A DNA stretch of 64,000 bases from Thiovibrio sp964588325 (GTDB lineage Bacteria; Desulfobacterota; Desulfobulbia; Desulfobulbales; Desulfurivibrionaceae), in contig CAZPOR010000008.1 of NCBI GenBank assembly GCA_964588325.1, positions 62,001 to 126,000 on the forward strand, in the 5' to 3' direction. Below the pieces are notes generated by a model that made no database searches, was not told the DNA's origin, and worked only from the letters and a program-made list of their open reading frames with translations. How positions within the stretch are numbered: the stretch's first letter is position 1; the number at the start of each line of letters is the position of its first letter. A program made the translations under genes and the position numbers. Shown one piece after another: positions 28,917 to 35,224 of the stretch.

Positions 28917-29581
28917 TTATTGCCGAAAGAAAACCCCTCAATGAAATCATGGAGATGGTGAAGGACGCCAAGCGCATCCTGGTTCTGGGCTGCCGCGGCT
29001 GCGTCACGGTCTGTTCCGCAGGCGGCGAGCGCGAGGTGGAAATCCTTGCCTCCCTGATCCGTCTGGGCAAGCAGAAGGCAGGCCAGGAGGTTGCAACCAT
29101 CGAGGCCACCCTGGTGCGCCAGTGCGACAAGGAATACATCGACTCCATGGACCAGTGGGACGGCCAGTACGACGCCATCGTCTCCATGGCCTGCGGGGTG
29201 GGGGTCAACTTCATCGCCAACCTGCGGCCCATGGCCAAGGTGTATCCCGGAGTGAACACCTTATCCTTCGGCGGCTCCGCCGAGCAGGGCGTGTGGAGCG
29301 AGCAATGCGCCGGGTGCGGCAACTGCGTCCTCCACCTCACCGGCGGCCTCTGCCCGGTGGCCCGTTGCGCCAAGAGCCTGATGAACGGCCCCTGCGGCGG
29401 TTCGGTGGGCGGGCGCTGCGAGATCCACAAGGACGTCCCCTGCATCTGGCAGTCCATCCACGACAAGCTGGTCCGCATCGACAACAAGGAAGGCCTCGCA
29501 GCCATCGCCCCGATCCGGGACTGGAGCACGGCAGGCCACGGCGGCCCCCGCAAGACGGTGCGCAACGACCTGACTGTCTGA
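28913..29581 (+). CDS. metV: MetV-like methylene-tetrahydrofolate reductase partner
   Basis: The 222-residue product has an N-terminal sensor-like fold (RILVLGCRGCVTVCSAGG) and a C-terminal cysteine domain with C-x2-C-x2-C-x8-C-x4-C-x8-C-x7-C-x7-C, the same spacing as in the fused MetF at 23447. MetV associates with MetF in acetogens and binds Fe-S clusters, and it usually neighbours metF. Here the gene following is absent and metF lies 4 kb upstream as a fusion. The start overlaps the mvhD stop (ATGA). Confidence 0.88.
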   Translation: MIIAERKPLNEIMEMVKDAKRILVLGCRGCVTVCSAGGEREVEILASLIRLGKQKAGQEVATIEATLVRQCDKEYIDSMDQWDGQYDAIVSMACGVGVNFIANLRPMAKVYPGVNTLSFGGSAEQGVWSEQCAGCGNCVLHLTGGLCPVARCAKSLMNGPCGGSVGGRCEIHKDVPCIWQSIHDKLVRIDNKEGLAAIAPIRDWSTAGHGGPRKTVRNDLTV

Positions 29582-29902
29582 TCTGTTTCCTGCTGTTTGT
29601 TGCTCTCTCCGGTGCCAATCTTCAAAAAGGAATCCCGGCCACAACCTGAGCAGCAAATTAGGGGGGTAGCGGGCAAAGCAGCAAGGGATGATGCTCACGC
29701 TTGGCCGGGATTCTTCTCCATGGTGCGGCATTTCCTTGCCGAACACAATACTGAAAAAATACGGGATCGTTGTTCACATCTCATCACCCAAGGATGAGCA
29801 CGAATGAAAATTTCTCATGCCCGGGGAGAAAAGGCCAAACAAGGCACAACTTCCCGCCGTCCCTATTGACCCCCTCCAGTCTAGCGGATTCTCCTCTCTG
29901 TT
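29582..29902. other. 321-bp gap with an inverted repeat, no gene seen
   Basis: The gap contains an inverted repeat GAATCCCGGCCA (29630-29641) / TGGCCGGGATTC (29702-29713) with about 60 bases between, whose middle is GC-rich with TTAGGGGGGTAGCGGGC. It may end the metV transcript, although there is no adjacent T-run. No frame has convincing coding character. Confidence 0.45.
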
Positions 29903-30328
29903 CTACTGTGGAAAATTTTGAGCTGTGCAATAAGAAAGACACGCAAACTGCGCGGCCGCGCATGTAGCGCCACAAGCCCCGGTTGCAGTGCCCAACCCTC
30001 CGCTCATATAACCGCAACCCGCTATACACGCGACCGAAACAGCGGTACACGCTGCTGCGCACCCATCCACTTCATATCCTCCAACATCAACCTTTGCCTT
30101 CCCAAACATGGCGCCATGCGAATCCTTCGTGATCTGCGCAAGGACCGCTTGGATCTGGGGATCAAGATCTACTGGAGGCATAGTTTTTTTGCTTTTCGAG
30201 ACACAAGGGAAAATAGCGGCCAGCACCGCTTCACAACCCTTTGGGCCTACTTCTTCCAGGAGCGCCTTCCATCGGGGAATAACAATCCGTGTTGCCCCAA
30301 GATGATTTCCGTTGAGCGTCCCAGCCAT
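29903..30328 (-). CDS. Cysteine-rich protein with a symmetric eight-cysteine motif (141 aa)
   Basis: The product has ten cysteines. Eight form an exactly symmetric pattern in the C-terminal 45 residues: C-x3-C-x6-C-x3-C, a 13-residue Gly-rich loop (GYMSGGLGTATGA), then C-x3-C-x6-C-x3-C (C90 to C134). The segments are Ala-rich and hydrophobic and would place all four cysteines of each on one helix face, as in a disulfide-bonded helical hairpin. The first 85 residues are ordinary and hydrophilic. I know no family. A TTG at 30388 could extend it by 20 residues. It lies downstream of the 67-residue gene and may be an exported peptide or a maturation substrate. Confidence 0.6.
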   Translation of the reverse strand: MAGTLNGNHLGATRIVIPRWKALLEEVGPKGCEAVLAAIFPCVSKSKKTMPPVDLDPQIQAVLAQITKDSHGAMFGKAKVDVGGYEVDGCAAACTAVSVACIAGCGYMSGGLGTATGACGATCAAAQFACLSYCTAQNFPQ

Positions 30329-30424
30329 ACTGATGCCGAGATCCGATTCTACGTCCTCAACGTGACCCGAGAATGAACGTGACCGCAACTCCCCGAAACC
30401 TGGACCGAATTGATAATGTGATTC

Positions 30425-30628
30425 CTAACGCCCTTCCGCAGGACGATATATGCCGGTTACAATTGCCTGCATCACATCTTCGATTTTCAAGACAATGGAG
30501 ATATGCCGCCCACCTTGTGTGTCACATGGGACAATGACGCCATCGACGGAATAGGTTGTTCCTTCCGGAAGCGATCTCTGGCCGGAGCGTATTATTTGTG
30601 CCTGGCCCACCTGTTTGAGTGTAAGCAT
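30425..30628 (-). CDS. Small hypothetical protein (67 aa)
   Basis: A 67-residue product (starts MLTLKQVGQAQIIRSGQ) with mixed charged and hydrophobic residues, one cysteine and no signal peptide. It is preceded by a strong ribosome site (GGGAGGGGAAG) and is followed 36-96 bases later by the symmetric-cysteine gene on the same strand, so the two may be one transcript. I do not recognise the family. The alternation of charged beta-like stretches (GRHISIVLKIEDVMQAI) resembles a small beta-barrel, but this is only a guess. Confidence 0.6.
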   Translation of the reverse strand: MLTLKQVGQAQIIRSGQRSLPEGTTYSVDGVIVPCDTQGGRHISIVLKIEDVMQAIVTGIYRPAEGR

Positions 30629-30710
30629 TGTTCTTCCCCTCCCATTTTTTTGTCTCTGAACGATTTTTCACATCAAAGCCTTTGCCGGTAATCCCAAGGG
30701 CAGAAACCTG

Positions 30711-30850
30711 ATTCCTCTCAAAGCCGAGAGGTACTTCCAGCCTCAATCTTTCCCAAAAAACATCCCATATGCCTAATAGATTGTAAATGCTTGGAAAATA
30801 TTGGAAGGGTGCTTTCTGGTGCAGGTCTTTTTCGATGCGGGGTGCATCAG
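30711..30850. repeat. Direct repeat, copy A, at the left edge of the island
   Basis: About 140 bases match 33761-33901 with scattered differences; the core ATTGGAAGGGTGCTTTCTGG and the next fourteen bases are identical. Both copies sit beside a GGCC...GGCC terminator hairpin. In copy A the flanking hairpin merges with CGAAGGCCGGA, which is the complement of the 3' end of the neighbouring tRNA-Leu. Confidence 0.85.
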
Positions 30851-30882
30851 CACTGACACGCATCCCCCCACGTTTCTCCTCC

Positions 30883-30922
30883 AAAAAAAAGGCCTTCCTA
30901 ACCGGTATCGGTTACGAAGGCC
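30883..30922 (-). terminator. Terminator at the end of the radical SAM-HigA unit
   Basis: A 14-pair, one-mismatch stem (GGCCTTCCTAACCG / CGGTTACGAAGGCC) is followed on the minus strand by eight T. It lies about 90 bases after the HigA gene and should stop transcription coming from the poly-cysteine and radical SAM genes. Confidence 0.8.
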
Positions 30923-31015
30923 GGAGTATAACTCCATAATTAACAAGTTGTTATTGCGCTATTTTTTATTTTTTTCTTTACCCAAGCTTTTACCCATATC
31001 AGAGTGCTACTGGGT

Positions 31016-31306
31016 TCAAGCTGCATGGCAAAAATCTTTCACTTTCAAGCCTGCTGCCTTTTGCTGGGCGTGCCACAGATCAAACTGCATCTGGTGGTTC
31101 AACCAGCTTTCAGGGCTTCCGCCAAAGGCTTTGGACAAACGGATGGCCATAACCGGCGTCACACAGGAATGTCCGCTCAAAAGGCTGGACAATGTTTTTC
31201 TGGTTACGCCAAGTCCGGCGGCGGCATCGGTAACGGTAAGCCCCAAAGGTTCCAGGCATATGTCCCGGATCAGTTCACCGGGATGTGGCGGATCGTGCAT
31301 CAACAT
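31016..31306 (-). CDS. higA: HigA-family antitoxin, orphan
   Basis: The 96-residue product matches the HigA/VapI antitoxin helix-turn-helix family: PPHPGELIRDICLEPLGLTV, then VTDAAAGLGVTRKTLSSLLSG for the DNA-binding helices, and a C-terminal FDLWHAQQKA. HigA normally sits next to a HigB RNA-cleaving toxin. Here no toxin gene is present: upstream is the radical SAM gene and downstream only a terminator. It may therefore act only as a regulator of the island or be a relic. Confidence 0.85.
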   Translation of the reverse strand: MLMHDPPHPGELIRDICLEPLGLTVTDAAAGLGVTRKTLSSLLSGHSCVTPVMAIRLSKAFGGSPESWLNHQMQFDLWHAQQKAAGLKVKDFCHAA

Positions 31307-31354
31307 AATATAAACTGTCCACGGAATTCAGTCCATGCTCTCTCTTTCCACGTC

Positions 31355-32788
31355 CTAAGAAAATCTGGGTGATTTCGGCGCCCGCGGGCATCCAGGCGCC
31401 GGCCGAAAGGCATTGCCGAACGCATTCAGCGAATCCCGAAAGCAATACCCCTTCTCCCGCATGCACTCTTCAAATGCATCGCAGTCAAAACACGCGCCGC
31501 CCTCAAACGACTCCCTGGACGGATAGGCAAGCTGCATCATTCTCTCGGAATTCCATATCTCCAGTAGTCCCTGTTGCTTGAGATTCCCCGCCGTATACTG
31601 GTCCTCATGCGGCATCTGCTCGCACAGCAGCACCCGGCCGTCCGCGCAGATGGTGACCGATGAGCGCCCGCCGCTGCAACCCGATCGATTCTCCCACCGC
31701 AGCTTCTTCTGCTCCGGTTCGATCTCGTTGTAATCGAGCCTTGTGGCATTGAATCGAATCTCCGTGTCAGCATACCGCTCCTTCACCGCGTCAACCCGGT
31801 CTCCAAGCCACGCCAGCATGTCGTCGTCCAGAAACATCGCATCGTCATGACGATACATGGATCGCCCATATCCCGTAACGAGACACCGGCTCACCCCCAT
31901 TTGGGCCAGCTTTTCCACCAACCCCGGAGCCTCCCGGTAGTTGCGCGGCGTACACACCGTATTAGTCTGGACCCTGATCCCTTCCGCGAGCAAATGCCTG
32001 ATGCTCTGGATCGCACTCCTGTAATACCGCGGCCTTCTCAGCATGGTCTCGGTCGTCGTGTCCGAGGTTCCATCGAGGCTTATCTGAAAAAAGCGCTTGC
32101 CATACCCCATCTCCGAAAGCCGCTTTGCCTGCTCCGCCGAAATCGCGGATTTGGTCGACACCACGAACTCAAAATCATGTGCGATGAGGAGGTCCAGCAA
32201 CACCATGATGTCCGGATAGATCATCGGGTCGCCACCCGAAAAGGTGGCAATCGAAATCCCGGCCCCTGCTGCCTCCGCAATGATTTCACGCCAGCGGCCG
32301 ATGCTCATGACATCCCGTTTCGCAATGGGCTTCCGCTCCGCATAGCAATACACGCAATCAACCGCGCACTGGTTGAACGGCATGAGCACCATCGAAATCG
32401 GCGCCTCAAGGCGCTTTTCCCCGCTGAAGCCTCCGGCGACGGACAACATCACCCCCGGATCATAGACATACCAGTCGCCGTCAGCCACTTTTTCCGGCTC
32501 GATCAGGGTATCGTCTTCATTCCTGTAAAAATTCCTGATGCAACACCCCAGCATGTCGCGGGCTTTCGCCTCATCACCCAGCGCCTCGCCAAGGCGATTG
32601 CCAATCTCCGCCAACGTGCTGTAGCCGTCAAAAAAGGAAAGCGCAAAACCCATGACCGGAGGAACCGCCCGCCACATCAGTTCTTCCGTGCTGTTCTTAT
32701 AGAGGATCGCCCGACCTTCTCCGGGCCTGAGACGCCATTCCGGGTTAACACACAGGCGGGTCGCACTGCTCTTGAGGATATTGCTCAT
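31355..32788 (-). CDS. PqqD-like/radical SAM/SPASM peptide-maturation enzyme
   Basis: The 477-residue product has three parts. Residues ~35-100 resemble a PqqD-type peptide-recognition element (AVPPVMGFALSFFDGYSTLAE). Residues 130-330 are a radical SAM core with CAVDCVYCYA (C141, C145, C148), the SAM motif FSGGDPM and ISLDG. The C-terminal ~110 residues have eight cysteines (CSGG, TICADG, LLCEQ, GACFDC, EEC, GYC, PGC), the SPASM pattern that binds auxiliary [4Fe-4S] clusters and is used to form thioether or C-C crosslinks in peptides. It begins two bases after the poly-cysteine gene, so the two are translationally linked. The chemistry is inferred. Confidence 0.9.
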   Translation of the reverse strand: MSNILKSSATRLCVNPEWRLRPGEGRAILYKNSTEELMWRAVPPVMGFALSFFDGYSTLAEIGNRLGEALGDEAKARDMLGCCIRNFYRNEDDTLIEPEKVADGDWYVYDPGVMLSVAGGFSGEKRLEAPISMVLMPFNQCAVDCVYCYAERKPIAKRDVMSIGRWREIIAEAAGAGISIATFSGGDPMIYPDIMVLLDLLIAHDFEFVVSTKSAISAEQAKRLSEMGYGKRFFQISLDGTSDTTTETMLRRPRYYRSAIQSIRHLLAEGIRVQTNTVCTPRNYREAPGLVEKLAQMGVSRCLVTGYGRSMYRHDDAMFLDDDMLAWLGDRVDAVKERYADTEIRFNATRLDYNEIEPEQKKLRWENRSGCSGGRSSVTICADGRVLLCEQMPHEDQYTAGNLKQQGLLEIWNSERMMQLAYPSRESFEGGACFDCDAFEECMREKGYCFRDSLNAFGNAFRPAPGCPRAPKSPRFS

Positions 32789-32790
32789 CG

Positions 32791-33513
32791 CTAGGCGTCC
32801 CAGTCGATCTCGAACTCAATGTGCCGCGGGACCCCCTGCTCCGTCAGGTCCAGGCCCTGCGGCTGCGACACATCGGGCCTGGAGGTCAACGTTTTGGTAT
32901 CGAAATTATAACCACTGATATCGCCGATTGCGCACAGCATAACCTTGCTCGCCACGCAGGTCGTGCAGGAATTCATGCATTCGCTCGTGCAGTGGGTCAC
33001 GCAGTCGGTTGTGCAGCCGGTGAGGCAATCGGTTGCGCAACTCGTCACGCAATCGGTGCAACCCGTCGTGCACTCGGAATTGCACGACGTCACGCAGGTT
33101 TCGCAACTGGTAATACACCCGGCCCGCAAGTCATCCTTTAACGCTATGCGATCCTTGATCGCCTCCGCCCTGAGGTTGGGACTCTTTAACAGCTCACGCA
33201 GTCTGCTCGCCTTGATGGTTGGCCTCATCTGCCGGGCAGGCAAGGATCGCAGGAGCCAACGGATCTCCGTCAATTCTCCGCTCAACTCTGCTTCGCTCAG
33301 CGTGAGTACGGATATATACTCTTGCAGCTCCTTCTCCTTGACCTTTTTGTCCTTCCCAACGACATAGGCGCCGGACGCCTTCACGCCCACCGCCTGCTCC
33401 AGCTTTTTCCGAATGCCCTCCAACTCCAATTCCGCTTGCACCTGCCGTGCCGCCAGCTTCTCCAACCTGTCGCCCAAACTCTGCCCGCGCGATCCTTCCC
33501 CCCCCCTCTTCAT
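32791..33513 (-). CDS. Poly-cysteine protein, likely substrate of the radical SAM enzyme
   Basis: The ~240-residue product has a charged, coiled-coil-like N-terminal 130 residues, then a run of 15 cysteines in 54 residues separated by two or three residues (CxxxC, rarely CxxC), with spacers rich in Thr, Ser, Asp and Glu (VTSC, TTGC, ATDC, TTDC). A further cysteine follows eight residues later, then a hydrophilic tail ending EFEIDWDA. The DNA of the run is an imperfect tandem of about 12 bases. I use the ATG of MKRGGEG, preceded by GGAGG; an upstream ATG at 33525 overlaps this site. The long leader, dense core and adjacent radical SAM gene suggest a crosslinked peptide precursor. Confidence 0.85.
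   Translation of the reverse strand: MKRGGEGSRGQSLGDRLEKLAARQVQAELELEGIRKKLEQAVGVKASGAYVVGKDKKVKEKELQEYISVLTLSEAELSGELTEIRWLLRSLPARQMRPTIKASRLRELLKSPNLRAEAIKDRIALKDDLRAGCITSCETCVTSCNSECTTGCTDCVTSCATDCLTGCTTDCVTHCTSECMNSCTTCVASKVMLCAIGDISGYNFDTKTLTSRPDVSQPQGLDLTEQGVPRHIEFEIDWDA
32956..33117 (-). repeat. Imperfect 12-base tandem coding for the cysteine run
   Basis: Within the poly-cysteine gene, twelve-base units of the form TGC-xxx-xxx-xxx repeat with drift over about 160 bases, e.g. GCAGTCGGTTGTGCAGCCGG and GCAATCGGTTGCGCAACTCG on the plus strand. Three nine-base units give the CxxC steps. The array looks like a result of internal tandem expansion. Confidence 0.75.
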
Positions 33514-33760
33514 GCCATCCTCCATGCCGGTAGGCTTTAAAAATTGTTCTGAGCTTAGCTCAAGGTGATGCGTGACAAAAAGCAGTTCCCTCGTCTAGGC
33601 CATCTCATCCCAGCGACCGGATAAACCCTATGCAACTCTTTCGCGGATTGCCCCCAAAACAGCACCTTGTGAATTCAAATTGCAAGTGCACCACGGACCT
33701 CATTCCAGGACATTTCGTGGGGTGTTCGGTAGCCGCGTGAAGTTCCGGGGACAGTATCCT

Positions 33761-33901
33761 ATTCCCTCTAAAAGTCGGAAAACACTTCCAGCCTCAAGCC
33801 TTCCTCAAAAACATCTCATACGCCTAACAAATTGTCAATGTTTGAAAAATATTGGAAGGGTGCTTTCTGGTGCAGGTCTTTTGCGATACGAGGTGAATCA
33901 G
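33761..33901. repeat. Direct repeat, copy B, at the right edge of the island
   Basis: This is the second copy of the ~140-base repeat at 30711-30850. It has the same orientation and is likewise followed by a GGCC hairpin, here the terminator of the tRNA-Leu transcript. Together the copies bracket the poly-cysteine, radical SAM and HigA genes. Confidence 0.85.
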
Positions 33902-33943
33902 CAGGGGGACATCCATACACCCCGCATCTGCCACCCAAAAAAG

Positions 33944-33980
33944 AAAGGCCCCGTAACCGATAACGGTTACGGGGCCTTTT
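33944..33980. terminator. Terminator after tRNA-Leu, near-perfect stem
   Basis: The 16-pair stem AAAGGCCCCGTAACCG / CGGTTACGGGGCCTTT has a four-base loop. On the minus strand it is followed by CTTTCTTTTTT, so it ends the secG-tRNA-Leu unit. Confidence 0.9.
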
Positions 33981-33987
33981 ATAAATA

Positions 33988-34072
33988 TGGTACCGAAGGC
34001 CGGACTCGAACCGGCATGGGTTGCCCCACAGACACCTCAAGCCTGCGTGTCTACCAATTCCACCACTTCGGC
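33988..34072 (-). tRNA. leuU: tRNA-Leu (anticodon GAG)
   Basis: On the minus strand the sequence folds as a class II tRNA: acceptor GCCGAAG / CTTCGGT, D-arm GGAATTGGTAGAC, anticodon stem CAGGC / GTCTG around TTGAGGT (anticodon GAG), a short variable arm, the T-arm GGTTCGAGTCC, and an encoded CCA. It follows secG as in many proteobacteria. Its 3' end faces the accessory island. Confidence 0.95.
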
Positions 34073-34104
34073 AATCCTTATTTTCTCGGATCAAACAACA
34101 ACTG

Positions 34105-34446
34105 CTACTTGCCCTGCACCGGAGCCATGGGCACATCCTTGTCCGCCGAAGGCAGCGGGATCGGCGCGCTCTGCGGTTCGGCAATCGGAGCCACCTCTTT
34201 CATGACCGAGCCATCGCCCACCCTGGTTGACATATAGGCCAGGGAGATGGAGGTCAGCATGAAGACAACCGCGGCCCAGGTGGTGAGCTTGTTCAGCAGG
34301 GGCAGGGGGCCTTCCGTGCCGAACACCGTCTGGCTGGAGCCGCCGAAAGCCGCGCCCATGCTGGCGCCCTTGCCGTGCTGCAACAGCACGATCACGATGA
34401 GGAACAGGCAAACAACTACATGCACAATGGTCAGTAAGGTGGTCAT
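34105..34446 (-). CDS. secG: Protein translocase subunit SecG
   Basis: The 113-residue product has two membrane helices (LTIVHVVVCLFLIVIVLLQ and WAAVVFMLTSISLAYMS) joined by the SecG loop QHGKGASMGAAFGGSSQTVFG, then a long acidic, Pro-rich tail. SecG is the small third subunit of the SecYEG channel. The start at MTTLLTIV sits at the beginning of the first helix; upstream codons read into the tpiA gene end. tpiA precedes it by 16 bases and a tRNA-Leu follows. Confidence 0.93.
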   Translation of the reverse strand: MTTLLTIVHVVVCLFLIVIVLLQHGKGASMGAAFGGSSQTVFGTEGPLPLLNKLTTWAAVVFMLTSISLAYMSTRVGDGSVMKEVAPIAEPQSAPIPLPSADKDVPMAPVQGK

Positions 34447-34462
34447 TCGCTCTTGGTTACCG

Positions 34463-35221
34463 TTATTGCCGGAAGTGGATGATGCGTTCGAAGGAATCGG
34501 CCTTGAGCGATGCCCCGCCAACCAGGGCCCCGTCTATATCGGGCTGCCGCAACAGGGCATCCACGTTCCCCGAATTGACGCTGCCACCATACAATATTCT
34601 CATTTGGCGGGCAATACTTTTCTCGTACATCGCACCCAGCAGATTCCGCACGAATTCATGGGCTTCCTGGGCCTGTTCCTCGCTGGCGGTCTTGCCGGTG
34701 CCGATGGCCCAGACCGGCTCATAGGCAAGCACCAGCTTGGCAGGCTCAGCCACGGCAATACCGGCAAGCCCGAGCCGGACCTGGCGCTCAAGCACGGCCA
34801 TGGTCTGGCCGGCCTCGCGCTCGGCCAGGGTTTCGCCAAAACAGAGAACCGGAGTCATGCCAAAACGCATGGCCCCGGCCACCCGCTGGTTGATGAGCGC
34901 ATCGGTCTCGCCGAAGATCTGCCTTCGCTCCGAATGGCCGATGATGGCCATGGTGCAACCCAGCTCCCGCAGCATGGAAGGGGCGATCTCCCCGGTAAAG
35001 GCGCCCTGCTCTTCCCAGCAGACATTCTGGGCCGCCAGCCGGACCTCCGAGCCGCGCACCACCTCAGCCACCGTGGCCAGGGCGGTGAAGGGCGGAGCGA
35101 TCATGACCTCACGGCCGGTCAGCCCCTTGCAGGCCTGAACCACGGCCCCGGCAAGATTTCTGGCCTCGGCCAGCGAGGTATGCATCTTCCAGTTCCCGGC
35201 AATCAGGGGGATGCGCTGCAT
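34463..35221 (-). CDS. tpiA: Triosephosphate isomerase
   Basis: The 252-residue product has all TIM landmarks: AGNWKMH (catalytic Asn, Lys), IIGHSERRQ (catalytic His), AYEPVWAIGTGKTA (catalytic Glu) and ILYGGSVN. It interconverts dihydroxyacetone phosphate and glyceraldehyde-3-phosphate in glycolysis and gluconeogenesis. It starts four bases after pgk and is followed by secG, so the glycolytic genes and secG form one transcription unit. Confidence 0.97.
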   Translation of the reverse strand: MQRIPLIAGNWKMHTSLAEARNLAGAVVQACKGLTGREVMIAPPFTALATVAEVVRGSEVRLAAQNVCWEEQGAFTGEIAPSMLRELGCTMAIIGHSERRQIFGETDALINQRVAGAMRFGMTPVLCFGETLAEREAGQTMAVLERQVRLGLAGIAVAEPAKLVLAYEPVWAIGTGKTASEEQAQEAHEFVRNLLGAMYEKSIARQMRILYGGSVNSGNVDALLRQPDIDGALVGGASLKADSFERIIHFRQ

Positions 35222-35224
35222 GGG

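Larger units (their letters stand above)
30629..31015. other. 387-bp gap holding repeat copy A and a terminator
   Basis: The gap between the 67-residue gene and the HigA gene has the left copy of the island's direct repeat (30711-30850) and a hairpin with an eight-A flank (30883-30922). An AT-rich stretch follows at 30935-30990. No frame is convincing; the ~120-residue minus frame across it repeats part of the same sequence seen at 33761. Confidence 0.6.
33514..33987. other. 474-bp gap: island promoter, repeat copy B and terminator
   Basis: The gap between the poly-cysteine gene and tRNA-Leu holds the right copy of the direct repeat (33761-33901) and a terminator (33944-33980). The 33520-33760 part is the probable promoter and leader of the island. 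I see no coding frame there. Confidence 0.6.

Noticed and set aside
29582..29902. Possible cyclic-di-GMP or other riboswitch after metV
   Set aside because: A GGTAGCGGG-like stretch is present but the rest of the aptamer pattern is not.
30522..30884. A 120-residue minus-strand frame with KDLHQKAPFQYF, also seen in the frame at 33816-34184
   Set aside because: The shared part is the non-coding direct repeat translated in the same frame; the second frame runs through the tRNA-Leu gene, so neither is a real gene.
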